From Torreya grandis (lineage: Eukaryota > Streptophyta > Pinopsida > Cupressales > Taxaceae), in contig JARHVA010000122.1 in the NCBI GenBank assembly GCA_037957365.1, positions 3,359,001-3,423,000 on the forward strand: a stretch of DNA of 64,000 nucleotides. Reading direction: 5' to 3'. Below, in pieces: positions 44,861-56,811 of the stretch. The position numbers were made by a program, and so were the translations under genes. Within the stretch, counting starts at the first letter, position 1, and each line of letters starts with the position of its first letter. The notes under the pieces were generated by a model. That model was given only the letters and a program-made list of their open reading frames with translations, ran no database searches and was not told the origin of the DNA.

Positions 44861-46272
44861 TGTTCTTCTTAAAGGAATTCATCTCAAGATTGTGCTAGTC
44901 TAAGAAAAAATAAAGAATACTATATGTGATATGAAGAGGCATTATACACAATGTTGATGGATAACCAAAAATGAATATCGAGAGGAGAAAAGTGGATAAT
45001 TGAATAGGTTCATGTCTTGTTCTAGTGGATATTTTACATGGTTATGGGTATGCAAGAGGATGGGATGATGGAGGTGATGGTGTCAGTGGTGAAATATGAG
45101 TCTTTGTGGGATCCTCATCATAATGAAAAGGAAATAACAATGTGGAAAGATGAAAACGTTCCTTCAATTAATTAAAAAATAATTTTAAGCTATTAAAATT
45201 CAGTAAAAAATAACATATTATGAAATAAATTACATTTTACATTACATAAAAAACTATAACATATTAAAAGTACATTTTACATCTAATACTATAGAAAATT
45301 AGATTGTTTTCAAAATTTATTTTCAAAAATATGGTAGAAATACATACATCAATCATCATTTTCAACTTCTCTTTTTTATTTTTTATTTATTTTATTGGTT
45401 TTTCTCTCCCTTCAAATTGATAGTCAACAATAATTTCTTTACTAGATCTTATATTGAAAATTACATCTACCATGGCATAACAAGGTAAAATTTATGTCAT
45501 ATCATCCTCTTTGTCATTAGCACACTCTATGTATTAAAAATTAGGATATGTGAAACATGTACACCCATGTGTATTATCAATGAAACCAACAATGTTTTAA
45601 AATACACAAGGACTCCCACAATGTGTATGCATGCATGCATGCATGTGTGTGCATGCGTGCATATGTGCATGCGTGCATGTGAGAGAATACATTGGGTTTC
45701 CTTGGGGATGTACCGATATTATATTCCATTATATTTGAATAAGAACACATGCCATACATTGACATACTATAATTGTATCTCATCAAAAAAATTTAATCTA
45801 TGAAATTATATGTTGGGTTGTAAAAAGGTAATATCAACACACCTCATGCATGTCAAGTAGTAGAACCAACATTAATTTATGACAATGTGAAGAGAACAAG
45901 ACCAACATTAGGGATATTTTATGACCATATCTTGTAACTCTACATCCAAATTTTTAATACCTCATAAGGTGTTAGGAGTGGTTCATAAATTGGCCACACC
46001 CCATAATCTCACCAATTGAAGAAATTATATTTATATATTAGCAATACTTCCTCTCGAAGTTCCAAACTTTCTTTGGAATATTCCTCATAATTTTTAATCT
46101 TAAAATCCCCATCACACTTAATAAATTTATTCAAAATTTCTAACATCCTACTCTATCCAAAAATATAAATGTTTTGGACCTCATCGACTACAACAAATTT
46201 TACTTTACCATCTTTTATTATTTCCATATTTTTCTCATATTCATATATATTAGAAAATATGGTTAAAGAATA
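44861..46272. repeat. Long direct repeat G, left copy
   Basis: This 1.4-kb block aligns with 59796-61167 throughout. Both start TTCTTCTTRAAGGAATTCATC, both contain GATATGAAGAGGCATTRTAC near the start, and both end GAAAATATGGTTRAAGAAT. A (GCAT)n-rich microsatellite (45626-45682) replaces a (TATG)n stretch in the other copy. No coding motif is seen. It could be an LTR pair, a DNA transposon or a segmental copy; I see no target duplication or primer site. Confidence 0.8.
45626..45682. repeat. (GCAT)n and (TG)n microsatellite
   Basis: ATGCATGCATGCATGCATG then GTGTGTGCATGCGTGCATATG-type variants. Open frames across it on both strands are artefacts of the repeat. Confidence 0.9.
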
Positions 46273-46324
46273 CATAATTAAATTTTCATACCTTGACATA
46301 TCTATAAAAAATAAAATAAATTAA

Positions 46325-46430
<106 letters not shown>

Positions 46431-46691
46431 GTAGCATCCCCTCTAATGTCCTTAACACCGTCCATAATGAAAGTACCAATGCGGATTAAAAAATCCATCT
46501 CTCTGCATGTGCATGATCTCACCATGATGGGGAAGATATTAATCAAGATGATCCATAATCATTTCAAAAGAAGGGGTCTTAATTATTTTTATGATCTCTT
46601 AGTGGTAATTCCCACCCATTTCTATCTTTCTTACTTCTACCCCATCTAGAAGCTTCATCTCTCCTAGTTTGACTCAGCATTCTTGGTCCCT

Positions 46692-46938
46692 ATGAGTGGC
46701 GATAGGGATCGACTGGAACTAACATCATGCAAGGAGGTCTATGAGAAAATTAAAGTTTGGAAAAAGCTAAAAAAGTGGGCCTCAAAAAATTTATGGAATG
46801 GGTCACAGAGCATAACATTGAGATTACCCAAGACTTCATGGTGGCTTGCACAAAGGAAATTTTTTCCATGCAAGACATTACCATCAATGTCTCAAAGGAG
46901 TTCATCAGTGATGCCACTAACATGTCATGCATAGGTGA
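46692..46938 (+). pseudogene. Reading frame H, left part (interrupted by element B)
   Basis: It likely starts MSGDRDRLELTSCKEVYEKI at 46692. After one frame change near 46760 it reads GLKKFMEWVTEHNIEITQDF, SMQDITINVSKEF and MSCIGD, where LTR B begins. Joining the two sides at a single copy of the target duplication (GGTG) keeps the same reading frame, which continues at 56812. The family is not recognised. It may be the gag-like N-terminal protein of another repeat, since the composition (K, E, F-rich) and decay are like the neighbouring elements. Confidence 0.5.
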
Positions 46939-48627
46939 TGTTGGCCATTTTTGGCACATATACTCAAGCTCTTGCATTTTTGTAAAGGACTATTTCAAAG
47001 AGGTCGAAGGCATTTTCAAATTCCAATAATCTATTCAAATAAATTTGAAAGATAAGCTAAAGGGTGATTTTCAATTATTTCAAAGGGTTTTTTTAAAAAA
47101 TTCAAAGGATAAAAAAGGGGTCACTTTCAAGAAATCCAAAGGGCACCTCCATTTCAGAAAGGGGAATTTTCATAAAGTCTGAAGACATGAATTCCTTCAG
47201 ACAAATTGTTTAAAGGAATTGTTCAAAGCAAAAAGTCCAAAAAAAATTGCTATTTAAATTTGAAATCTTGAGACATTCCCATAGATGTCAAATATGGGTC
47301 TCATCAAGTAGCCATTTGCATTAAAAAGAAGTCAAAGGGAGTCAACAAATCTCAAGGGTGAAAGTGTACATGATAAGTATCAAGGATGCATTTAGCTGGT
47401 AAGAGATCGATGAATCACAGGCATCCATGTCAGATAGATTGATAGTCAAAATCAAGGATCTGAGTTAGTTTTTAATGACCAACAAAAATGAAGGAAAGCC
47501 CAAGTGACTGGCAGGATATGGTAGGTGCAAATTAATGGAGAGGCTCTCATCCTTTGACATGGCCATCATCTCTAAAAAATAGTCACTCAATCTAGAGGCA
47601 ACATGACTAAATCTAGATTCAAAGTTATGGGGATTTTGTACTTATACGTGTAACACAAGTGAAGGATGGGGTGGAAGTGAAAGATGAAGATCAGGTGGTT
47701 AAAGAAGATAACTTGATCATTAAAGATGTTCCTATATTTTTCCTTTTTAGTGGATCATGACATCATCATCTTCAACAAGTTCTTGTCTTCTAGTGTGTTT
47801 CTTAACTAATGAGAGGGCTTGAATACTATTGGAGCTAATGGTGGTTAATTTATTAAAGAAGGATTAGTCCTAATTAACCTAAATGTGGGTGAGAATTCAT
47901 AGAGGGTGGTTGGATTTAATTTATTGAATATTGTTTGCTTGCCTCTTCTCTTTTTCTTCTTTTTTTTTTAATATATATCTCCATTGGCTCCCCCATAAGA
48001 AATATATCCTTATTTGACAAGGAAAAACCCTACCAAAATTTGTAAGAAAGACCTTTTAAAGCAATAAAGATCAACTTTTACCTATCTCTTGTTTAGCAAG
48101 CTTGTGCATGATGGCCTTGTGAAGAAGTGTTCTTCCATGTCCATTGTCCTTCTTTCTTACCTATTTTTGGGTGTTTTCAAGTTAGTTTTAGGTTTGAACT
48201 TAAGCTCTTTCTACCATTAATAGACACTTGGTGTGGATTTTTAAATTCCTCTTTGCTTCATGTATGTTTTAGTGATCCTAGTTTATGAAACACTTATGCA
48301 AATTAATTAGTTGTGAGGTTGTGTGAGAAACAATTATATTATGATGAATTAGTGTTTATTTCATGCTTATGTGAATCACTCTCTATTTGGTGCATCACCT
48401 ACCTTAGCTTAGATTTACTTTTCTATTTTATCTTTCTCTCCCTTTTCTTTGGTTAACAATAGGTTTTAGTATGTGGGAACAAGCTGAAGTGAAGGCCTCA
48501 TTTAAAATCCTAGAGGTTCAACCTCACTACAGGATACCCACAACTTGAGGTTATCCGAATGCTTGTAGCTAAGAGTGAGAGAGCCTAAGAAACTCTCCCA
48601 TAAGGGGTGAAATTCTATGCTACAATA
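46939..48627 (+). repeat. 5' LTR of element B
   Basis: 1,689 bp, aligned throughout with 55104-56811. A TATA-like AATATATATC at about 47970 follows a long pyrimidine run, and AATAAA occurs at 48063-48068, consistent with a promoter and an RNA end signal. The LTR continues with TTTGGTTAACAATAGGTTTTAG and a purine-rich tail to CAATA. Confidence 0.92.
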
Positions 48628-48632
48628 TTTTT

Positions 48633-48651
48633 TGGTACACCTAGTGGGATC
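48633..48651 (+). promoter_or_regulatory. Primer-binding site of element B
   Basis: TGGTACACCTAGTGGGATC lies five bases after the LTR and corresponds to the primer site of element C with transition differences only. Confidence 0.75.
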
Positions 48652-48782
48652 ACTTTCAAAGAATATTGGTCAAGTTCGATGCTGGTTTGATCAATTTGTA
48701 GTGGTTATAGCTTTCATCTTTCAGTATCTAACAACTCTGAAGAACACTCAACAATCTGGTGGTAGAGCAGTAGCTATCTTTC

Positions 48783-50560
48783 ATGCCAAATATGACTACA
48801 AGATCATCTTTTGGAGGTATTCCTTTTGAATTTATTGAATTACCTTTAAACTCAGCAAGAAGGTTAAGGTTCACCCATACTCACCAATACATAGGAAACT
48901 ATTTTCCTAAACTAATTGTGAGGTATACCTATGCAAGAAGATCCTTGTTAGCCGCTCTTACTACCATGATTCCCTAAAGAGTTTTTGTAGGTTTCATTAG
49001 CCAAAGTCCTTTGAATTTACCATAATATGATCCTATGCTAATATCATCCCTCAAAAGCATCCCTTATTTCATAGGAGATCAATCTATAACTCCTATTGTA
49101 CACATCACAAATATAGCCAATTTTTCCAATATTTATAATATCATAATAAAAAATCTAGCTATCAGACTATTGGATATATCCTTTAAGGGAAAGGCTTTAG
49201 ATTGGTATAAAGGTTTAACTCCTAACTCTATTCAATCATGGGATCATCTGGGAACAACCTTATGTAAGATATTTGCAGATAAGTGTGATCATTTGTCACT
49301 AACAGAACAATTGACCACAATCAAGAGAGTTCCTCATGAAGTTATGCAAGACTTCAACACAAGATTCCAAAAAGCTTGGGACAAAATTCCAGCCACTGTT
49401 AGACCATCCCCTAACTTTACATTCTTATACTATTTGAAGGCTCTAAATAATGACATAATAGTAATGTTCTAATCCATGCGAGGAGATATATTACTAGACA
49501 CTTATGAGGTGGCTATCAAAGCTAAAAATTATCTAGTTTAGGCTGACAAGATTACTCTTAGGCCCCTAATGCCTCTTTTCCTTGAGATTATACCATCTCC
49601 TAAAGTTGTTCCCCCACTTGATGTTATTATTTCGACTCCAAAAATTGCTGCTATACCTTCACCTAAGCAAGAAAAGGCATCCACTAGCAGATCAAGTGAT
49701 TCTCAAGAGCAAAAAAAATACCTAGAACTTAAAAGCATGCTCCAATATTTGATAAATGATGTAGTAAATGTAAAAAGGAAATATTAGTTCAATAAACCTT
49801 ATCAAGCTCTATATAAGCCTCAACATTAGTCTTATCAAGTAAATAGGCCACCTTATAAAGTAAATTTCCAAGGACAAGGTCAAGGATATGGGTAGCTTAA
49901 CTATGTTGGAAAAATAACTATAATCTAAATGTTGAGGGCTCTTCTAATTCCTGGTTCATGTTCAAAAAAATATGGCTCAAGAGGTTGAAGGGACAATGCC
50001 TTATAATTAGTCTTTTGGGAAATCCATTGTCCCAACTAATGGTTCTAACCAATCATTTAATGACCAATGGTGGCAAGTTATTTCTTATGGATACAATCAA
50101 TCTCTTATGTTTCAAAATATAGAGATCCCCATGATGATAAAGCCATAGAAATATCCACAAGAATAAGGATCAAATCATGTACCAAACTAACTAAATACTA
50201 CAATGGTCATCAATGGGCAAGAAGAGTGGTATGCATCTAATCAATAGGCCAGCTCTAGTCAGGCTCACATCCTAGTGGCATCAAATACAAGATTCAAAAG
50301 AAGGAATATGGGTGATAACTAGGGAGCATTTAAGGAACCTCCTACCAGCACTCCTTCATTATCTAAGCTTAATGAGCCTGTTGTCACTCCAAAAGTCTCA
50401 ACATCTCCATAAAGCTCATAGATTCAACAAACAACAATAGTGGTTCCCAATGCACAAGCAAAGGTTAGCAATACACCAATCAACATTGCTAAATAAATGA
50501 ATAAATCCAATGTGAGTGTACCAATGTGGGACATGCTTTCCATGCCCAATCAAGTGGATA
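48783..50560 (+). pseudogene. Element B gag (decayed)
   Basis: The start MPNMTTRSSFGG at 48783 is about 130 bp past the primer site, as expected. The conserved core is at 49140-49480: SFKGKALDWYKGLTPNSIQS, LTEQLTTIKRV, EVMQDFNTRFQKAWDKI and LYYLKALNNDI, equivalent to the retrotransposon gag domain. After it comes a Pro/Ser/Lys-rich region to 49787, then a badly broken Gln/Asn-rich tail to about 50560. I find no clear knuckle. Gag would build the particle around the RNA. At least five stops occur in the conserved part and tail. Confidence 0.85.
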
Positions 50561-50599
50561 TCCTTCAAGAAGGTTTGTCCAAGATAGGTGTTACAATAA

Positions 50600-51085
50600 T
50601 TTTAGGTAAATAACCAAGTAAAGAAGTTGAGGTCCTCACTAATGCAACCAAGGGTCCTATGGGAGTAAGGTCAAGTAATGTGGTCAAACTTCCTCCCTTC
50701 TACATTTCGTTAATCATTGGTGACTCCTTAGTGTATAATTGCTTGGTAGATAGTGGAGCTAGTACTTCATTAATGCCAAAACCTATAATAGACCAGCTTG
50801 GCTTAAAGTATGAACCTCAATCTAAAGGAGTTGTGTAGCTTGATGGTTCTTCCACAAAACCATTTGGTATCACCAAAGATTTGAGATTGACCCTACATAA
50901 TTTCCCTAGTGTTTTGGTGGTTCAAGATGTGTTGATCCTTGATGTAACTCATCACTTTATGTTATGCCTATCTAGAGAATTCAAAGTAAAAATTAGGGGT
51001 TATCTAGTCATAGATTGGTCCTACATGGCATTCAGAACAAGGTATGGGATTAAGGTATTAATCAAGGCTGAGTTCATGGCATAAT
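50600..51085 (+). pseudogene. Element B aspartic protease
   Basis: The frame reads PPFYISLIIGDSLVYNCLVD then SGASTSLMPKPIIDQLGL. The catalytic DSGA (50746-50760 region) is intact, unlike that of element A. A stop interrupts it near 50838 and the frame then stays open to 51084. The last part, DVLILDVTHHFMLCLSREF, takes the place of the conserved hydrophobic end block (usually LLGR). It follows gag and precedes the extra RNase H. Confidence 0.85.
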
Positions 51086-51324
51086 TTCACATTGAACCCC
51101 ATCAACCAAATAGCATAAACATCAATTCTATTATCCTTGATGAGGATGAATTTAAAATTGGTGAAGAACTAAATACTTATCTTGAGGAGATTATATACTT
51201 ATTCTTGGATGTGCTATGGGGGGATAATCAATTTCTAAACCCTTTGAAAGGTGTTGAAGAAAGAGACATGGGTATCTATTTTCTATATGAATAAAATCAA
51301 CTCATGCCTTCCCTCATTAGACCT

Positions 51325-51760
51325 AAAGAAGACCTCAATGGTTTATGGAAGTTATTATTTGATGGCTCAAGGATAAAAATGGAGTAGATACATGGGTAAT
51401 GTTGGTTTATCCTTTAGGTAATAAGCATTTCTCTTCCTACAGGTTCCATTTCAGTTTCTCTTCTAATGCAAAAAAATATGAAGGCTTGATCCGTGGTCTC
51501 CAACGGGCTAATAAAAGATGAATCAATATGTTGCAATAATATGGAGATAGTGAGATTATAGTAAACCAAGTTAGAGGTTTGAAAATTATAAATAATCATT
51601 TGATGAGGTCTTACAAAAATAGAGTGTGGGACCTAAATGAAGATTTTGAAGCCTTTAATATTTAGGCTATGCCAAGGAACTAGAATCAACATGCTGATAG
51701 GTTAGCAGTTATGGGAGCCCAATTTGATAGTCCAAGTAAGATAAAAGAGGCCAAGGTTTA
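51325..51760 (+). pseudogene. Element B second RNase H (plant-type, archaeal-like), located before reverse transcriptase
   Basis: The reading goes LWKLLFDGSRIKM (first catalytic Asp), then YPLGNKHFSSYRFHFSFSSN, AKKYEGLIRGL (with the Glu), GDSEIIVNQVRG (second Asp), YKNRVWDLNEDFEAFNI and NQHADRLAV with the last Asp. This matches element A's extra RNase H block by block (for example RVWDLNEDFEAFNI against LVWDCIESFDAFNI). It is followed by a linker and then reverse transcriptase. Stops are present near 51385, 51520, 51537 and 51665. Confidence 0.85.
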
Positions 51761-52094
51761 GGCACATATTAGGGTGGTGGTGAGGCCATCAGTACCAAAT
51801 AATGAAGCCCACTGGTAGGTCTTCAAAAATGACAAATAAATTGCTTGTTTTTTGTAGTAGGAAGTAGAGTTTTCCTCAATAAACCAAGGTAAAATTCAAC
51901 ATCAGTATGAGGATCAAATTGTTCAACTAAAGTATAAAAAACTTCCTAAAGGGATAGTCACCCTTGAAGGTATTTTATATGAGGGAGACCATATGAGGAA
52001 AGACAAGGCATTAATGTCAACCAATGAAGAGAATTATGAGAGAGTCCTCATCTTCAAAGACAAACTTCTCAAGCTTGGGAAGGTAAGAAACACA

Positions 52095-52850
52095 GTTGAG
52101 AGGCATGATTTCAAAGCACTCTACCAAGAATACATGGACATATTTACTTTTGAATATAGTGACCTAAAAGGTTTTGATCCAAATTTATCCCATCATACCA
52201 TAGAGCTAAAGGCCAACACTAAGCCTGTGAGGTAGAAGCAAAGGCCTGTCAATCCAAAAATAGAAGAGCTTATGAGGAAAGAGTTAAACAAGTTGATTGA
52301 ATCCAATATTATCTTTCCCATCAAACATTGATCATGGGTATCTAATTTGGTGCCTATAAGGAAAATGAGTGGGGAGATTATGCTGTGTGTTAACTTTAGA
52401 GATCTAAACAGGGTCTTCTTGAAGGACCATTACCCTCTACTAGCCATGGAGTGACTTCTTCAAATAGTTGCATGTTCAAAACATTTTTCTCTTTTGGATG
52501 GGTACTTGGGATACAACCAAGTATTGGTAAGGGAAGAAGATAAAGACAAGATTGCCTTCACCATTAAATGGGGCATGTATGCATACCAAAAGATGCCTTT
52601 TGGCTTATCAAATACTAGGGCCAATTTTCAAAGAGCAATGTACATGGATTTCCAAGGGATAATAAATCAAATGGTGTTAGTATAATTAGATGACATCATA
52701 GTTTTATCCAAGGATGCCAATGAACACATGGACCACTTGATATTGATCATTGAAAGATGCAGAGAGTATGGGATTTATTTGAATCTCAAGAAGTGTGTGT
52801 TTTTTATTCATGAGGGAAAACTCTTGGGACACATTATATCAAAATAAGGA
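52095..52850 (+). pseudogene. Element B reverse transcriptase (decayed)
   Basis: Motifs in order: YMDIFTFEYSDLKGFDPNLS; HTIELKANTKPVR; KIEELMRKELNKLIESNIIF; VNFRDLNRVFLKDHYPLL; FSLLDGYLGYNQVLV; KMPFGLSNTRANFQRAM. The catalytic box is LDD at 52686-52694, but the preceding Tyr codon is TAA. LGHIIS follows near 52830. A 63-codon piece (52494-52685) is open. The match to Gypsy reverse transcriptase is clear. Confidence 0.92.
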
Positions 52851-53039
52851 TTAGCTATTAATCTTGATATAATAAATGCCACCTTAGTCTTATCCTTACC
52901 CAAGCATAAGAATGGAATCCAAATTTTCCTTGGGAAAATAAACTTTGTGATAAGGTTTTTACCTAGTTTTTCAAACTTGGTCAAGCCCATCACTATTATG
53001 CTAAAGAAGAACTAAGTGTTCACTTGGTCAAATAAAGTT

Positions 53040-53560
53040 AAATAAACATTTAAGGCTACCAAGAAAGCCATTACCTAAGTATCCATACTCATGAATCCTG
53101 ATTTCTCAAGGGATTTCATATTGTATGCTTTTGCCAATATCGATAATATATCAGCTATGTTGATGCAAAAGAATGGCGAAGGACTTGAGAAACTAATAGC
53201 ATTTTTTAGTTAGGGGATTGAGGGGTATGAGGTGAGGTATAATTTTATAGAAAATCAAGTCCTTAAAATAGTAAAAAGCCCTAAAGATTTTAGGCCAATG
53301 CTTTCCAATAGTAAAATCTATCTTATGGTGTCTCATCTTGGAGTGAGAGACTTCCTTCTTAACAAAGACTTGAATGAAAAGAGAGATGGTTGGATTACCA
53401 AGGTCATGGAGTATGACATAGAGTTTAAGGTCACTAATATAATAAGAGGTAAAGGATTATGTGAGAATATGGTCAATGACCTTCATGAAGACAAAAAGGT
53501 CATCTTGGTAACACAAAATAACCCACAAATAGATGCACCTCCACCTCACACTAGTTGGCT
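53040..53560 (+). pseudogene. Element B Gypsy-type RNase H (decayed)
   Basis: The reading SILMNPDFSRDFILYAFANI has Phe where the catalytic Asp (YxDAS) belongs. Then AMLMQKNGEGLEKLIAFFS, RYNFIENQVLKIVKSPKDFR (with the YxxxExE-type Glu) and VSHLGVRDFLL follow. The second half is an open 110-codon frame (53232-53564) ending in a tail typical of the link to integrase (GLCENMVNDLHED). Confidence 0.85.
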
Positions 53561-53689
53561 TTAGGATATGACACATTTCTTGATAACAGGTGAGTGCCCT
53601 CAGGGTATGGACAAGAAAAAAAGTTATTTTAGATTTAAATACATACCTTATGCATTGGATTATGGTGTTTTATTCAGAAAGTAAATCAA

Positions 53690-54480
53690 TGGAATGATCC
53701 TAAGCTGCATAGATAATGACCAAGTGACCATGCTTTTGAAGTTATTCCATGATGGACCTGCAAGAGGTCATTTTGCACCTAGAACTAAAATAGAAAAGAT
53801 AATGAGGGATGGTTATTACTATCCAAAACTCTTCAAAGATGCGTATGCATGGGTAAGGAAGTGTCAAAAGTGTGCTTTCTTTGTGGGTAAGAAAATATTA
53901 GCAACCCTTCCTCTCAATCCAATTGAGGTAGAGCAACCCTTCATGTAATGGGGGCTAGATTTCATAGGAATGATCAAAAATTCATAAAGTACATGATATA
54001 AATAGGTTATCAATATAATTGACTAAATCACCAATTAGGTGGAAGCCATTTCAATGAAATAAGTTAATGAAGGTGTAGTCCTAAAATTCTATGACAACAT
54101 TGTGACTAGGTTTGGTTTTCCATCCACTATCATCTCTGATAATGCATTGGCATTCCCTAGTCTAAAAACAAGTGAATGGGCTCTAAATATGGGCATCTAC
54201 CTCAGAAACTCTTCCAATTATTATCCTCAAAGAAATGGATTGGTTGAGTCCACAAATATGAATTTGATATGAATCATCAAGAGAACTATGGAAGAGAATC
54301 AGAGGACATGACACAACAAACTAAAGACAACCTTGTGGGATGATAAGGTGACTCCTAAATATACCATTAGAAATTATCCATATATCTTAGTATATGAAAG
54401 GGAGGCCATGTTGCCCATTTATCTAGAGCTACCTACATTGGAGTTAGCCCATCAGTGGAGTTGATAGAAGATGAGCCCAT
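53690..54480 (+). pseudogene. Element B integrase (decayed)
   Basis: The zinc-binding part is well preserved: LFHDGPARGHFAPRTKIEKI, then YYYPKLFKDAYAWVRKCQKC. The core has WGLDFIGMI (first Asp), FPSTIISDNALAF (second Asp) and YYPQRNGLVEST with the catalytic Glu kept, unlike element A. Stops are scattered in between. A C-terminal part (VKKSFDKRSIERDFKEDDLV, LWIGPYLIH) extends to about 54790. Integrase would insert the cDNA in the nucleus. Confidence 0.88.
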
Positions 54481-55103
54481 GAATGTGAAATTGGCAGAAC
54501 TCATGGAGCTTGAAGAAATAAGAGACCTTGAAATCAAGACATGAGAGTCACATCAAGCTCAAGTAAAGAAATCCTTTGACAAGAGATCCATAGAAAGGGA
54601 CTTCAAGGAAGATGACCTAGTCCTCAAGTGGGATTCAAATAAGGCAAAGCTAGGCAACAATACCAAATTTGATAGCTTATGGATTGGCCCTTATTTGATC
54701 CACATATGTAAATGACATAATGATTTTTAGTTGGCTCAACTAGATGGAGAGGTACTACCCATCCCAATCAATGGGATTAATCTAAAGCCTTATTATTATA
54801 AGAGCTTGCATCCATTATATATATTTTACATTTTGTATAGTTTTTCTTGTTTTCTCTAAAGTGCCTTATGGACATATTTTTAGTTACATGTTTCCCTTCC
54901 CTAAGTGCCTTGGTCACAATGTTTGTTTTGTTCTTATTGTCCTTGTTGCTTCAAGAAGAAGTTATAGAAAGGGTCAAACTTGTTTCCAATTTCAAACTAG
55001 ATTAGTTACAAAGGATAACAACTCCATGCCCAATGGACTAGGTAAGGTAAGTGGTCTGGGTTCTCAAGCATAATAAGCATGCTTCCTTACAATTCACCAG
55101 AAA

Positions 55104-56811
55104 TGTTGGCCATTTTTGGCCCACATACTCAAGCTCTTGCATTTTTTTAAGGACTATTCCAAAGAGGTTGAAGGCAATTTCAAATTCTAACGGTCCATTC
55201 AAAGGAATCTAAAAGATGAGTCGAAGGGTATTTTTCAATTCTTTTGAAGGGATTTTTCAAAATCCTAAAGGATAAAAAAAGGGATCACTTTCAAGAAAGC
55301 CAAAGGGAACCTCCCTTTTGGAAAGGGTCATTTTCATAAAGTCTAAAGACATGAATTCCTTTGAACAAATTGTTTAAAGGAATTATTCAAAGTAAAAAGT
55401 ACAAAAAAATAGCCATTTGAATTTGAAATCCTGAGACATTCTCGTAGATGTCAAAGATGGGTCTCATCAAGTAGACATTTATATTCAAAATATGTCAAAG
55501 GGAGTCAACAAATCTCAAGGGTGAAAGTGTACATGACAAGTGTCAAGGATCCATTCAACCAGTAGGAGATCGATGACTCATAGGTATCCATGTTAGGTAA
55601 ATCGATGGTGCGAATTAAGGATTTGAGTTAGTTTCTAATGACCAACCAAAATGATGAAAAGCCAAAGTGATTGGTGGGAGCTAGTAGGTGTGATTTAATG
55701 GAGAGGCTCTCATCCTTGAACATGGCCATCATCTCTGATAAATAGACACTTAATTCAGAGGCAACATGACTTAGTCCAAATTCAAAGTTATGAGGATTTT
55801 GTCCTTATACATATAAGATAAGTGAAGGATGGCATGGAAGTGAAAGATGAAGATCAAGTGATTAGAGAAGGTAGTTCAAGCATTAAAGACATTCTTAGAC
55901 TTTTCATTTTTAGTGGATCATGACATCATCCTCCTCAATAAGTTCTTATCTTCTAGTGTGTTTCTCAACCAATGAGAGGGATTGAATACTATTGGAGCTA
56001 ATGGTGGTTAATGTTTTAAAGAAGGATTAGTCTTGATTAACCAAAATGTGGGTGAAAATTCATGGAGGGTGGTTGGATTTCATTTATTGAATTCTTTTTG
56101 CTTGCCTCTTCTCTTTTTCTTCTTTTTTTTTTATAGATATCCATTAGCTCCCCCATAAGAAAGATATCCTCATTTGACAAGGAGAAACCCTATAAAAATT
56201 TGTAAGAAAGACCTTTTGAAGTAATAAAGATTAATTTTTACCTATCTCTTGCCTAAAAATTATGTTTAGTAAGCTTGTGCATGATGGCCTTGTGAAGAAG
56301 TATTCTTCCATGTCCATTGTCCTTTGTAGCCTATTTTTGGGTATTTTCAAGTTAATTTTAGGTCTGAACTTGAGCTATTTCTACCATTAATGGATGCTTG
56401 GTGTGGATTTTGAAATTCCTCATTGCTTCATGTATGGTTTAGTGAGCCTAGTTTATGAAACACTTATGCAAATTAACTGGTTGTGAGGTTGTGTAAGCAA
56501 TAATTATCTTATTCTAAATTAGTGTTTATTTCATGCTTATGTGGATCACTCTCTATTTAGTGCATCACCTCCCTTATCTCATATTTACTTTTTTATGTTA
56601 TCTTTCTCTCCCTTTTCCTTTGTAATTAGTAGGTTTTAGTGTGTGGAAACAAGCTAAAGTGAAGCATTGAAGGAGCTAGCCTCATTTAAAATCCTAGAAG
56701 TTCAACCTCACTATAGGATACCCATAGCCTGAGGTTATCCCAATGCTTGTAGCTAGGAGTGAGAGAGCCTAATAAAATCCCCCACAAAGGGTGTAATTCT
56801 ATGCTACAATA
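55104..56811 (+). repeat. 3' LTR of element B
   Basis: 1,708 bp, partner of 46939-48627, with AATAAA near 56220. It ends CTACAATA and is followed by GGTGC. No clear polypurine tract precedes it (ATTCACCAGAAA). Confidence 0.92.

Larger units (their letters stand above)
46939..56811 (+). mobile_element. Element B: complete but decayed Ty3/Gypsy (Tat-like) LTR retrotransposon
   Basis: LTRs at 46939-48627 and 55104-56811 start TGTTGGCC and end CTACAATA. The flanking 5-mers are GGTGA (46934-46938) and GGTGC (56812-56816), a target duplication with one mismatch. The plus-strand order is primer site, gag, protease, extra RNase H, reverse transcriptase, Gypsy RNase H, integrase, LTR. All domains carry stops. 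It shares with element A the domain order and the CAATA 3' end of the LTR, but not obvious LTR sequence, and its primer site is like that of C. It sits inside reading frame H. Confidence 0.92.

Noticed and set aside
45567..45803. Open frames rich in Cys, Met and His
   Set aside because: They are produced by the GCAT/TG microsatellite on both strands.
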